A stretch of 64,000 nucleotides of DNA from Bacteriovorax sp037444575 (lineage in GTDB: Bacteria; Bdellovibrionota; Bacteriovoracia; Bacteriovoracales; Bacteriovoracaceae), in contig JBBIME010000005.1 in the NCBI GenBank assembly GCA_037444575.1, positions 327,102-391,101 of the forward strand, given 5' to 3'. Below the pieces are notes generated by a model, which saw only the letters and a list, made by a program, of their open reading frames with translations, was not told the DNA's origin and ran no database searches. Both the position numbers and the translations under genes were made by a program. Of the stretch, positions 8,185 through 16,433 are shown piece by piece. Positions within the stretch are counted from its first letter, which is position 1. Every line of letters starts with the position of its first letter.

Positions 8185-10428
8185 ATGGCAGGGCATATAA
8201 TTTCTATTATTGGTGGTAAAGGTGGACTGGGTAAATCTCAAGTAGCTGCCAACCTCGCTTTTGCTTATGCCATTGAAGGAAAAGTAAAAACTCTTCTTCT
8301 TGATTTTGATCAAAAAGCAAGCGGAGATCAGGACTTCATCACTGGGATGAAGGGAAAGAAGAATATTAAAGAACTCGCCGAGTTTAAAGGTGCTATTGAT
8401 CCGAATTCAATTCAGCAATTCGTGAGCATGAACCAAAACGTCTTTTACATTGGGATGCCTAATGATCCTGTTGCTGCTAATGGAATTGAAGTTGAGGCAT
8501 TAGGAAGAACTCTTAAGGCTGTAACGAATATTTATCCTATTACTATAATCGATGCAGGAAATGAATTAACTCCATTGGCGATTAAGGCTTTAGAGTTTTC
8601 AACGTTAATTTTTGTCGTGGTGACTCCTGATATTTTAGCGCTCAATCAAACCAAGCGTCTCTATTCAGATCTCATCACAATGATGTTTCCAAAAGACATG
8701 ATTCAATTTGTAGTCAATCAGGCACAACAAGGTCATCCCGTTACAAATGATGTAATTGCTAAAACTTTAGGGAAGCCAGTTTTTTCAGCGATCGCTAAAG
8801 ATGATCAGAACTGTACACTTGCACTCAATCAAAAAAAACCAGTCATGCTCGTTGCAAGAAGTGGTGCTTTTGCTAAAGGGATTATTGATACAGTCAGAAG
8901 ATTAAACGAGAAAAACGTTTTAAAGGCACTTGAAAATTTATCAAAGCCAGCAGATGCCGGTGTTAAGAAAGAAGAATCAAAAAGTGGTGCCCCTGCAAAG
9001 GGTGGTAAAAATCCATGGATTGAACTTAAATCGCGTATCCACAAAGCTCTTGTTGAAGAAATGGATTTGAAAAAAGCGGATGACAACGATCCCAAAGCAC
9101 AAATCATTTTGAGAGAGCAAACTAAAAAAATGGTTGTCGATCTTCTTGGAAAAGAAGATACAAAAGGCATTTTGAATACTCGCGAAGATATGAATCAGAT
9201 TGTAAAAGAAATCCTTGATGAAGCTTTAGGGCTTGGACCATTGGAGGATTTACTTCGTGATAAAACGATTTCAGAAATCATGGTTGTTGGGCCTTATAAA
9301 ATTTATTACGAACAAAGCGGAAAGGTAAAACTCTCTGATGTTATCTTTACTAACGATCGACAAGTTCTAAATGTCATTGAAAGAATCGTAGCTCCGATTG
9401 GTAGACGTATTGATGAAAAAACACCTTACGTCGATGCTCGACTTCATGATGGATCACGCGTGCACGCAATCATTCCTCCTTCATCTATTGATGGATGTAC
9501 AATTACGATTCGTAAATTTCCAGACAAACGATTGACTCATAAAGATGCGATTAAGTTTGGGTCAATGACTGAAAACATGGCAGACTTTCTTCGAATCGCC
9601 GTTGAGGCCCATCGGAATATCATCGTCTCTGGTGGTACAGGTTCTGGTAAGACAACGCTTATTAATATTCTCGGAGGTTTTATTCAGGCCAACGAGCGTA
9701 TCATCACTTGTGAGGACTCCGCAGAGTTAAACTTCCCTCAAGAACATATTGTTCGACTTGAAACTCGTCCACCATCACTTGAAGGAGACGGAGGAATTGA
9801 TATTCGATGTCTTGTTAAACAAACACTGCGTATGAGACCAGATAGAATTGTAGTTGGTGAGTGTCGCGGTGGTGAGACGCTTGATATGTTACAAGCGATG
9901 GGAACAGGTCACGATGGTTCAATGACAACGGTTCACTCAAATAATCCACGAGAGTGTATTGGCCGACTTGAAACACTTGTTCAGTATGCTGGAACATCAA
10001 TTTCTGCTAGAGCGATCAAAGAGATGATCGCGGGTGCAGTTCATTTGATCATTCAGCAATCGCGATTAGACGATGGTAGTAGAAAAGTTATGTATATTAC
10101 AGAGATCGGAGGCCTTCAGGGCGATACGATGATCTTGCAGGATATTTTTCTCTATGTTCAAAAAGACATGGATAAAAACGGAAAAATCATTGGTGAATTT
10201 CAAGCGACAGGATTTATTCCTAAATTTATTGAAGTGCTTGAGAGAAAAGGGTTTAACGTTCCTCGAGGGATTTTTAGCAATAGACCTCCGCAAGCAACAG
10301 GTGCAGCCCCAGCGGTTCCTGCTACTCCTAGTGCTGCAGCTCCAGCAACCCCAACCGCTAAACCGGCAACAGGTGCACCGGCAACACCAGCAGCAGCTCC
10401 GGCTGCAAAGCCACCGGTAAAAAAATAG
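8185..10428 (+). CDS. cpaF: Fused CpaE/TadZ-like ParA ATPase and CpaF/TadA pilus motor ATPase
   Basis: A 747-residue single ORF. Residues 1 to about 250 are a MinD/ParA-type ATPase with a deviant Walker A GGKGGLGKS at 10-18 and a LLLDFDQKASGD region, matching the ATPase part of CpaE/TadZ, which positions the pilus. The receiver-like N-terminal domain of classical CpaE is absent. A Lys/Ala-rich linker leads to a complete CpaF/TadA secretion ATPase: LGLGPLEDLL, Walker A GGTGSGKTT at 483-491, Asp-box RIVVGECRGGETLDML near 555-570, and the HDGSMTTVHSN His box. A low-complexity Pro/Ala/Thr tail occupies the last 45 residues. Normally these are two genes. No stop or frameshift is seen at the junction. 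Confidence 0.9.
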   Translation: MAGHIISIIGGKGGLGKSQVAANLAFAYAIEGKVKTLLLDFDQKASGDQDFITGMKGKKNIKELAEFKGAIDPNSIQQFVSMNQNVFYIGMPNDPVAANGIEVEALGRTLKAVTNIYPITIIDAGNELTPLAIKALEFSTLIFVVVTPDILALNQTKRLYSDLITMMFPKDMIQFVVNQAQQGHPVTNDVIAKTLGKPVFSAIAKDDQNCTLALNQKKPVMLVARSGAFAKGIIDTVRRLNEKNVLKALENLSKPADAGVKKEESKSGAPAKGGKNPWIELKSRIHKALVEEMDLKKADDNDPKAQIILREQTKKMVVDLLGKEDTKGILNTREDMNQIVKEILDEALGLGPLEDLLRDKTISEIMVVGPYKIYYEQSGKVKLSDVIFTNDRQVLNVIERIVAPIGRRIDEKTPYVDARLHDGSRVHAIIPPSSIDGCTITIRKFPDKRLTHKDAIKFGSMTENMADFLRIAVEAHRNIIVSGGTGSGKTTLINILGGFIQANERIITCEDSAELNFPQEHIVRLETRPPSLEGDGGIDIRCLVKQTLRMRPDRIVVGECRGGETLDMLQAMGTGHDGSMTTVHSNNPRECIGRLETLVQYAGTSISARAIKEMIAGAVHLIIQQSRLDDGSRKVMYITEIGGLQGDTMILQDIFLYVQKDMDKNGKIIGEFQATGFIPKFIEVLERKGFNVPRGIFSNRPPQATGAAPAVPATPSAAAPATPTAKPATGAPATPAAAPAAKPPVKK

Positions 10429-10437
10429 GAGTAGGGT

Positions 10438-11328
10438 GTGAGTTCATTTATAGACATAATCGGACTCAAAGGACTCATTCTTGTAGTGGGTGGCTTGATC
10501 TTCACTCTGAGCTATAAATACTCGGTTAATATTTTTGATTGGGTTGAACAGCAAACTTATGGAACGCGAACATACATCATGGAAAAACTGGAATTTCTTT
10601 TTATAGAAATTCCTCAAGACAGACTTACTTACATTTTACTTGCTTCTTCCGTTGGGATCGGAGCTATTGTTTTTCTATTGCTTGGTTTTATGGGATCTTG
10701 GGTTCTTGGAATTATTTTGGGATCAGTTCTGGCGTTCATTGGCTTTAAGGCCCCGAGGATTATTGTTGATCACTTAGTTCAAAAAAGGATCAAAGCGTAT
10801 TCGCTCCAGATGGTCGATGCACTACAACTTCTCTCCAATGGAATTCGCGCAGGTCTGTCTGTTCCTCAGGCCATTGGGATGATTGTAGATGAGATGCCAG
10901 CTCCAATCTCTCAAGAATTTAATATTATTTTACAGCAAAATAGAATTGGTGTTCCTCTTGAAGAATGCTTTGAAAATTTATCAAAGCGCGTGCCTCTTGA
11001 AGATAATGATATGTTTGTGTCTTCTGTGAATATTCTTCGAGAAACAGGGGGGAACCTTGCAGAGACTTTTGACACCATTGTCGACGTAATTCGCGAGCGA
11101 GTGAGACTGCAACAAAAAATTGACACTTTCACTGCACAGGGGATGTTTCAGGGAATGGTTATTGGGGCCATGCCTTATGCCTTGGGACTCATTTATTATC
11201 TGCAGGATCCCGCTTCAATGACTCCACTATTTACCACAGTAATTGGCTTCATAATGCTATTTTTTGCTGTCTGTTTCGATTTAGCAGGCATTTACGTTAT
11301 AATGAGAATTGTAAAAATTAAGATTTAA
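10438..11328 (+). CDS. tadB: Tad inner-membrane platform protein TadB
   Basis: A 296-residue type II secretion F-domain (GspF/TadB) protein. It has an N-terminal hydrophobic helix, a pair of helices around residues 70-105, the cytoplasmic F domain (YSLQMVDALQLLSNGIRAGL ... ETGGNLAETFDTIV) and two C-terminal membrane helices. TadB is the inner-membrane base that couples the CpaF motor to pilin extraction. It starts with GTG after TAGGAGTAGG. TadC, its usual partner, is not found downstream or elsewhere in the window. Confidence 0.88.
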   Translation: MSSFIDIIGLKGLILVVGGLIFTLSYKYSVNIFDWVEQQTYGTRTYIMEKLEFLFIEIPQDRLTYILLASSVGIGAIVFLLLGFMGSWVLGIILGSVLAFIGFKAPRIIVDHLVQKRIKAYSLQMVDALQLLSNGIRAGLSVPQAIGMIVDEMPAPISQEFNIILQQNRIGVPLEECFENLSKRVPLEDNDMFVSSVNILRETGGNLAETFDTIVDVIRERVRLQQKIDTFTAQGMFQGMVIGAMPYALGLIYYLQDPASMTPLFTTVIGFIMLFFAVCFDLAGIYVIMRIVKIKI

Positions 11329-11391
11329 AGAATTTGGGTTAAACGACCGAAATATAAAATGGAATTTTTTCTTAACAAGGATTTATGTTTT

Positions 11392-13020
11392 ATGAACTTG
11401 AAAAAATCACTAGTTGCCCTCTCCTTGCTGCCTCTTGTAGCTTTTGGTGGAGTTAATTTAAAAAACGGTAACTTCTATATCACTTATACTGACATTGTCG
11501 TACCTGGTGGCGACCACGATCTGGAAGTCACAAGAACCTATAATGCTAAATCAACAGAGAATGGATGGTTTGGTTTTGGTTGGGGATCTCTCTATGAAAC
11601 GAAGCTCGTCGTTTCAGCTGATGGCTCTGTTGTTGTTATTGAAAACGGATCTGGAGCTCAAACGCGTTTCGTTCCAAAGGAATCAATAAATGTTGATTCA
11701 GCTTCAAAGAAAATTGTAGAAGCTATGAAGAAAAAAGAGCCAATGAGCGAAGCTGCAATTCAAGCATTGATAACACGTTTAAAAAACGATGCTGAACTTC
11801 GTCAGGTGTATTCAAAAAAATACAATGTTGAGACAAAGCTTGCTGATGGAACAACACTTTATTCAAATGACCGCGGAATTCAAACTCTAGTTAAAGAAAA
11901 AGAAGGATACAAAAGAAGTAATTCTGATGGCCGCACGGACTTTTTTGATAACGAAGGTAAGCTCGTTAAAATCACAGATAAAAATGGGTATGCAATCTCA
12001 TTTGAATATAAAGATAAACAACTTTATGCAATTAAAGATACGCAAGCAAAACAAATTCTTGTTGAGTGGTATCCTGATGGGAAAATGAAAAGTGCCTCAT
12101 CTGCAGGAGACAAGAAGACAAGTTACGTTTATGACCAAAAAGGTAACTTGACTCAAAGTAGTGATGTCGGTGGAAATAGTTATAAATATGATTACGACGG
12201 AAATCACAACTTAACGACTATTACCTATGTTGATAACTCAAAGATGCAAATCAAGTATGACAAAAGCTCATTTGCAACTGAAGTTATCGAAAGAAATGGA
12301 GAGTCTACTAAGTATAAGTACGAAAACAATCCTAAAAATCCAGACTTCCACTACTGGACAACTGTTACAAAAAAACCAGCGGAAGGGCCAGCGACAAGCA
12401 GCCGTTACGAATACGAAATTAAAACGAAGCCAGATGGGCAACAGTACACTTATAGAATTGCTACTGAAGTTGACGGTATAAAAACTGAGACTATCTATTC
12501 TGAATGTTGTTCTCTTCCACTTAAAATCACTCGTGGAAAAGATGTAACAACTTTTGAATACAACGCTAAAGGACTTCTAACTAAGAAAACATCAACTAAA
12601 GGTGAGTTCGTTCAACTTGATTACGATGACAAGATCAACAAGATCACAAAAGTTGTAAACAACGAAGGCTGGACAACTTTCCAATACGATAAATCTGGAA
12701 ATCTTTCTAAAGCTGTAAATAGCTCTGGAAAATCAGTTCTTCTTATCTACGATCGCGCTGGGAAAATTACAAAAATGATTGACCAGGAAAAGAACAATGA
12801 AAAGACCCGCAGAACACTTTCGTTCAAATACAATTCAATGGGAAAACCTGTTGAAATTGAAATGGAAAATGTGGGAATTATCAACGTAGCTTATGACAAC
12901 TATGGCGAGATTAAAAAAGTAGAGTCTAAAGCTGGAGCGAAGATGGCCCTACAGGTTACACAGGCATTTCAATCTCTTTTAAGTATTGTTAAACCTGCAG
13001 GTGTTAATTTAAATATGTAA
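11392..13020 (+). CDS. Exported YD/RHS-repeat protein
   Basis: About 542 residues. A signal peptide (MNLKKSLVALSLLPLVAFG) is followed by an RHS-entry segment (DIVVPGGDHDLEVTRTYNA ... GWFGFGWGS) as in DUF6531 proteins. About ten YD-like repeats then run from residue 180 to 525 (YVYDQKGNLTQ, YKYDYDGNHNL, FEYNAKGLLTKK, FQYDKSGNLSKA). It is much shorter than polymorphic RHS toxins, and no variable toxin domain, PxxxxDPxG motif or immunity gene follows. AACAAGGA precedes the ATG at 11392. Its place directly after tadB suggests a surface or pilus-associated carbohydrate-binding or adhesive role; that is inference. Confidence 0.75.
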   Translation: MNLKKSLVALSLLPLVAFGGVNLKNGNFYITYTDIVVPGGDHDLEVTRTYNAKSTENGWFGFGWGSLYETKLVVSADGSVVVIENGSGAQTRFVPKESINVDSASKKIVEAMKKKEPMSEAAIQALITRLKNDAELRQVYSKKYNVETKLADGTTLYSNDRGIQTLVKEKEGYKRSNSDGRTDFFDNEGKLVKITDKNGYAISFEYKDKQLYAIKDTQAKQILVEWYPDGKMKSASSAGDKKTSYVYDQKGNLTQSSDVGGNSYKYDYDGNHNLTTITYVDNSKMQIKYDKSSFATEVIERNGESTKYKYENNPKNPDFHYWTTVTKKPAEGPATSSRYEYEIKTKPDGQQYTYRIATEVDGIKTETIYSECCSLPLKITRGKDVTTFEYNAKGLLTKKTSTKGEFVQLDYDDKINKITKVVNNEGWTTFQYDKSGNLSKAVNSSGKSVLLIYDRAGKITKMIDQEKNNEKTRRTLSFKYNSMGKPVEIEMENVGIINVAYDNYGEIKKVESKAGAKMALQVTQAFQSLLSIVKPAGVNLNM

Positions 13021-13074
13021 TTGACCGATACACTCTTTAGAGAATCGAGAGAGAATCGAAGAAGGAGAAGAACT

Positions 13075-13347
13075 ATGAAGATTTTAATGACAGTGATTAT
13101 GGCAATGTCGGTATCAACATCAATCTATGCAGCAAAGTGCGACGTAGGTGGAGCGTGTACTGTAGAAGCAGACTGTAAGGCCAATGGAGACGCAAAAGAC
13201 TATGCACTTAATGCTGGTAAATGCGTAAAGGTCACAGCAGCAGAAGCCGCAACTCATTGCGAAGGTATCGTTCAATCTAAGGACAAGACACCTGCTCAAG
13301 CTGATGCACCAGCTGATTCAACTGGAAGTTCAGCTACTCATAAATAG
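13075..13347 (+). CDS. Small exported cysteine-containing protein
   Basis: 90 residues. A signal peptide (MKILMTVIMAMSVSTSIYAA) is followed by a domain with five cysteines (KCDVGGACTVEADC ... KCVKV ... HCEG) and a disordered Ala/Pro/Ser tail. The ribosome-binding site GAAGGAGAAG is strong and fixes the start at 13075. It follows the YD-repeat gene and ends at a terminator, so the two are probably cotranscribed. No known family is recognised. The cysteine pattern suggests a disulfide-stabilised secreted protein. Confidence 0.7.
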   Translation: MKILMTVIMAMSVSTSIYAAKCDVGGACTVEADCKANGDAKDYALNAGKCVKVTAAEAATHCEGIVQSKDKTPAQADAPADSTGSSATHK

Positions 13348-13360
13348 AATTAATATTTTC

Positions 13361-13397
13361 AAGACTGTCTAAAAATTAGGCAGTCTTGATATTTTTT
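13361..13397 (+). terminator. Rho-independent terminator after the YD-repeat operon
   Basis: A 10-bp stem AAGACTGTCT / AGGCAGTCTT (one G-T pair) with a 7-base loop, followed by GATATTTTTT. It closes the transcription unit ending at 13347. Confidence 0.85.
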
Positions 13398-13480
13398 ACC
13401 CTCCTCTTCTTAAAATTCATTTATTCAACACAATTCAAGTTAGTATCACTTTTAATTAATATTTTTAAGGATTGGTATTA

Positions 13481-14011
13481 ATGAGAATCTCATTTCCTTT
13501 TATCTTAACTGTGACACTTCTTTTATCTCTTATGCCAGTAAGAGCATTTAGCTCTTCTCGAGTTCAGGATATTGTCGCTGTTGATGTTACAGAACGACTT
13601 GAAACGATTGATACTCTCAAAAAATCCTTGAGAGAGTTAAAGGTACAATTATCTGTTTACAGCACAGCTTTAGATGAAGAAAAAAGCAAAAAAAGTCATA
13701 AGAAAATTTTTGTGAACAGTAAAAAGGTTGCTGATGCAGTAACAGCGTTTACCATTCTTGGAGGTACAATTGCCTCTCATTATTTTAAAGACGACGTAAA
13801 GGTCATAAAAATAGCTTCTTTGATTGGGGGGCTCTCGGCATCTACTTCTGTTCTAACTAATTTGATGGCCGATTTATCGAATGATCAAGTTCAAGAAATT
13901 CAGGATAAAATTGATGATTTAAATATCATCATTAAGGCTTCCATTGCCAACCTAAATAACGAGATACAGCTTCTCTGTCAGTCTGAGCCAAGTAATCAAA
14001 TGTGCCGTTAA
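13481..14011 (+). CDS. Exported coiled-coil protein of unknown function
   Basis: 176 residues: a signal peptide (to about residue 22, VRAFS), two amphipathic coiled-coil stretches (about 35-75 and 130-165), and a Gly/Ala-rich hydrophobic helix between them (about 85-125) that could insert in a membrane. A cysteine pair lies at the extreme C-terminus (LCQSEPSNQMCR). TTTTTAAGGA precedes the ATG. No family recognised. The coil-hydrophobic-coil layout is reminiscent of pore-forming or envelope-spanning proteins but is not diagnostic. Confidence 0.6.
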   Translation: MRISFPFILTVTLLLSLMPVRAFSSSRVQDIVAVDVTERLETIDTLKKSLRELKVQLSVYSTALDEEKSKKSHKKIFVNSKKVADAVTAFTILGGTIASHYFKDDVKVIKIASLIGGLSASTSVLTNLMADLSNDQVQEIQDKIDDLNIIIKASIANLNNEIQLLCQSEPSNQMCR

Positions 14012-14101
14012 TGAGTGTCTAAAGTTTAGACAGTTCATTTGCGCTTTCAACAGTCTTCAATTTTCGCCTCCATTAACTCATTAAAAAATCGAGTTCCAGT
14101 T

Positions 14102-14117
14102 TGGCATTCCTTGTGCA
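14102..14117 (+). promoter_or_regulatory. Sigma-54 (-24/-12) promoter of the first small peptide gene
   Basis: TGGCATTCCTTGTGCA has the -24 GG and -12 GC exactly 12 bases apart, as in the consensus TGGCACG-N4-TTGCA. The predicted transcript start is near 14128, giving a 22-base leader with the GGGGGA ribosome-binding site. The same element at the same spacing precedes the paralogous gene at 14572. Confidence 0.65.
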
Positions 14118-14149
14118 GTATTCATAAGCAAATGAACAGGGGGAATTGT

Positions 14150-14338
14150 ATGAAACTTTTAACTTTAATAACTCTTTCTTTAATCTCGTTAAATTTATTT
14201 TCTGCTGAAATAGGTGAAGATAGAAAAGGTGAATGTCCATATTCTAACCAATCTTTAAAGAGAGAAGAAAAACCAGTCGTGAATTCTAACGTTGATATGG
14301 AAGAAGTTGAAAAAGAAGTAGGAGCTATCAGAAAATAA
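14150..14338 (+). CDS. Small exported peptide, AEIGED/CPY family (copy 1)
   Basis: 62 residues with a signal peptide (MKLLTLITLSLISLNLFSA) and a mature part starting EIGEDRKGECPYSNQ, rich in charged residues, with one cysteine. A paralogue sharing SAEIGED-x-K-xx-CPY-xx-Q is encoded 234 bases downstream. The strong ribosome-binding site ACAGGGGGAATT sets the start. The gene sits between a sigma-54 promoter and its own terminator, so it is monocistronic. Function unknown. Confidence 0.72.
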   Translation: MKLLTLITLSLISLNLFSAEIGEDRKGECPYSNQSLKREEKPVVNSNVDMEEVEKEVGAIRK

Positions 14339-14366
14339 TCAATTTTAACATTTCGAAAAATAGAAG

Positions 14367-14392
14367 AGGCCTAGTTTTTACTAGGCCTTTTT
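14367..14392 (+). terminator. Rho-independent terminator after small peptide copy 1
   Basis: A perfect 8-bp stem AGGCCTAG / CTAGGCCT with loop TTTTTA, followed by TTTTTAT. Confidence 0.88.
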
Positions 14393-14509
14393 ATGTTTGC
14401 GAGTCTGCTATTTTTTAATATCTGCCTAGTTCTTCGACAGCACTGTCCACATTTTAGTCACAACGTAATTTTTACACAGGTAACTTGCTTAAATTGCAAC
14501 ACTGAAATT

Positions 14510-14525
14510 TGGCACGAACGCTGCA
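14510..14525 (+). promoter_or_regulatory. Sigma-54 (-24/-12) promoter of the second small peptide gene
   Basis: TGGCACGAACGCTGCA has a perfect -24 TGGCACG block and -12 CTGCA, with GG and GC 12 bases apart. The inferred start is near 14536, giving a 36-base leader. It parallels the element at 14102. Confidence 0.72.
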
Positions 14526-14571
14526 ATATTAAAAAACAAGAAAACTTAAAAAAAACCGTCAGGGGGAATTT

Positions 14572-14757
14572 ATGAAAGCACTAGTAATCGCATCACTTTT
14601 ATTTTTTGGTTTAAGAGCAATGTCAGCTGAAATTGGTGAAGATCAAAAAAGCCCATGCCCTTATGCTGATCAAGGTGCAAGAGTAGCGAAAGAAAAAATC
14701 TCAGTTGAAACTGAAACTGTTAAGGATGACCAAGGATCAAAAGCAACTAGCAAATAA
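14572..14757 (+). CDS. Small exported peptide, AEIGED/CPY family (copy 2)
   Basis: 61 residues: a signal peptide (MKALVIASLLFFGLRAMSA), then EIGEDQKSPCPYADQ and a charged tail. It is a paralogue of the peptide at 14150; conservation is highest right after the signal-peptide cut and around CPY, while the tails differ. Ribosome-binding site CAGGGGGAATT. It also has its own sigma-54 promoter and terminator. Function unknown. A secreted signalling or envelope-stress peptide is possible but not shown. Confidence 0.72.
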   Translation: MKALVIASLLFFGLRAMSAEIGEDQKSPCPYADQGARVAKEKISVETETVKDDQGSKATSK

Positions 14758-14796
14758 GATAAAACGATATTTCTCCACTCCACACACACAAAAAGA

Positions 14797-14828
14797 AAGG
14801 CCCACCGAATGGTGGGCCTTTTATTTTT
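14797..14828. terminator. Bidirectional terminator between small peptide copy 2 and the lipoprotein gene
   Basis: A perfect 10-bp stem AAGGCCCACC / GGTGGGCCTT with loop GAAT. It is T-rich on the + side (TTATTTTTAT) and A-rich on the other (AAAAAGA), so it can serve both convergent genes. Confidence 0.88.
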
Positions 14829-14848
14829 ATCTTTGTAAGTAATTTTGA

Positions 14849-15469
14849 TTAACGACAAACACCATAGTAATCGTAAATGCGATCAACACTTGTTGAGTTA
14901 CCATGAAAACTAGCTAGTACTTCTTGTTTATCCACGCTCACTAGATCAACTGAAAGATCGCGACCAGTGATACGGTTGTGGAATTCTACGTCACGGTATC
15001 CTGGGTATGAAACACTTACGTCTTGGCAGAATTGGTGACATGTATATCTATCACATTCAGATCTACAGACAGTTTCATATCTTACGACTGAGCAAGTTTC
15101 TGTTCCGCGAACTCTTTCCGTTGTTCTCACAGATGTATCGATGTCACCTTGGACGTCAAAAGGTTGTCCGATTTCATTGTGAGAAATAGCAATTTTTCCA
15201 TCGTATGGAACTTTTAGATCATTTTTTCCTTTGATTGGAATAAGGACATTGTCATTTCCACCAAGATTAACTTTTAAAGTATAGTTTTTATCGCTGATAG
15301 CGTGCAGGCGAGCGCTATAAAGTCCAGGCTTAATCTTTGCTTCTGTTCTACCTTGGTAAAGAAAGCCACTTTTCTTGTTAACAGTTAATTCTTTTTTGAC
15401 ATCAAGATTACCATGTATACATGATGTTGCCATAACTGAAGCGAGTAATATCCCTAAGATCTTTTTCAT
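14849..15469 (-). CDS. Lipoprotein with cysteine-rich central segment
   Basis: 206 residues. The lipoprotein signal peptide MKKILGILLASVMATSC has lipid attachment predicted at Cys17. A beta-rich N-terminal half precedes a segment of six cysteines within about 27 residues (TCSVVRYETVC, SECDRYTC, HQFC), then a second beta segment and a final Cys near the end (YYGVC). GGATGG precedes the ATG. The cysteine cluster may form disulfides or bind metal in the periplasm. Family unknown. Confidence 0.65.
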   Translation of the reverse strand: MKKILGILLASVMATSCIHGNLDVKKELTVNKKSGFLYQGRTEAKIKPGLYSARLHAISDKNYTLKVNLGGNDNVLIPIKGKNDLKVPYDGKIAISHNEIGQPFDVQGDIDTSVRTTERVRGTETCSVVRYETVCRSECDRYTCHQFCQDVSVSYPGYRDVEFHNRITGRDLSVDLVSVDKQEVLASFHGNSTSVDRIYDYYGVCR

Positions 15470-15560
15470 ATTCCATCCTTTTTTTAAACACTAAATCACA
15501 GTGGATTCTTCATACAATGTGCTTTGGTCGAATGGAAAGTTCCCTGGTAATTATTACAGA

Positions 15561-15896
15561 CTATTTGTCGTCGTTGCTTAAAACCTTTCTTAGGCGCTCG
15601 CGTTCTTCGTCGGTGTAGGTGTCATCAGAGTGCTTGATTTCTTTATGAATCTTTTTTTGCACACCTGCTAATTTGGTTTGAATTTCATCTTTTTCGAAAG
15701 GCTCAGAATTAGAGTATAGCTTTCTTGAGTAGCGTTTAGTTGTTGAGATCTTTTGTTTAGTTGTCATTACTGCCTTGTCTGCATAAGGAGTGACAAGGCC
15801 ATAAAACTTATCAAATAGGTGGCGTCCTCCACCAATGGGAATACAAAGGATGGCAAAGCTTAAAGTGAAATAAAAAACAAAGCGAACCAAAAACAT
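15561..15896 (-). CDS. Small membrane-anchored protein
   Basis: 111 residues with one N-terminal membrane segment (FVFYFTLSFAILCIPIGG) and a highly charged cytoplasmic or periplasmic tail rich in Lys and Glu (EKDEIQTKLAGVQKKIHKE). GGAAGATTT precedes the ATG. It follows the response-regulator gene by 9 bases on the same strand and is likely cotranscribed. Unknown family. Confidence 0.6.
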   Translation of the reverse strand: MFLVRFVFYFTLSFAILCIPIGGGRHLFDKFYGLVTPYADKAVMTTKQKISTTKRYSRKLYSNSEPFEKDEIQTKLAGVQKKIHKEIKHSDDTYTDEERERLRKVLSNDDK

Positions 15897-15905
15897 AAAT
15901 CTTCC

Positions 15906-16307
15906 TTAGTGATTTTCAACAATCCTTTCAATCTTTTCTACAGATTTAATTAAATCTTCTTTCTCAAATGGCTTTTGTAAAAAATCGACAGCTCCATTTG
16001 AAATGGATTCAATAACTACACTTTCAATATTAAGCGAAGACATCATGATTAGGAAGCGCTCCCATGTCTGTTTTTCTTGAAAATGTTTAGCGAGTTCAAG
16101 TCCCGAGATATCTGGCATGACGACATCAATGAAAATAAGATTGGCCTTGGTAGAATGAGCTATTTGAATTGCTTCTTCTGCCGTTTTTGACTGTCCGACA
16201 ACATTGAAGCCTTCGTTGGTTAAGATTTCTGCCATTGAGCGGCGGTTGAAATCAGAATCGTCGACGATCAAAATTTTTAATTTGTCATGATTGCGAGGTG
16301 GCTTCAT
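15906..16307 (-). CDS. Single-domain response regulator (CheY-like)
   Basis: 133 residues forming one complete receiver domain. The acidic pair is Asp16/Asp17 (ILIVDDSD), the phosphoacceptor Asp61 (IFIDVVMPD), the switch Ser/Thr lies in MMSSL and the conserved Lys in LQKPF. There is no output domain, so it should signal by protein contact, as in chemotaxis or polarity control. No kinase is adjacent; the nearest is the hybrid-less kinase at 24661, which is not linked. Confidence 0.88.
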   Translation of the reverse strand: MKPPRNHDKLKILIVDDSDFNRRSMAEILTNEGFNVVGQSKTAEEAIQIAHSTKANLIFIDVVMPDISGLELAKHFQEKQTWERFLIMMSSLNIESVVIESISNGAVDFLQKPFEKEDLIKSVEKIERIVENH

Positions 16308-16371
16308 AGTGGTGTCCTAATTGATAGTTATAATGTAATCATAACAAGAAATAGGACTAATAAAAAAAGAA

Positions 16372-16393
16372 AAACCAACAATGCTGTTGGTTT
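16372..16393 (-). terminator. Rho-independent terminator of lon
   Basis: A 9-bp stem AAACCAACA / TGTTGGTTT with a 4-base loop. Read on the minus strand it is followed by TTCTTTTTTTATT. It lies between the lon stop and the response-regulator gene. Confidence 0.75.
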
Positions 16394-16433
16394 CTCTTTT
16401 TTAATCAGACAATTTTACTCAGAATCTCATCAA

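Noticed and set aside
11392..13020. Polymorphic RHS toxin
   Set aside because: The protein is short, has no conserved RHS core terminus and no variable toxin tail, and no immunity gene follows.
14393..14575. A 60-residue ORF between the two small peptide genes
   Set aside because: It overlaps the terminator and sigma-54 promoter, has no ribosome-binding site and resembles a random translation.
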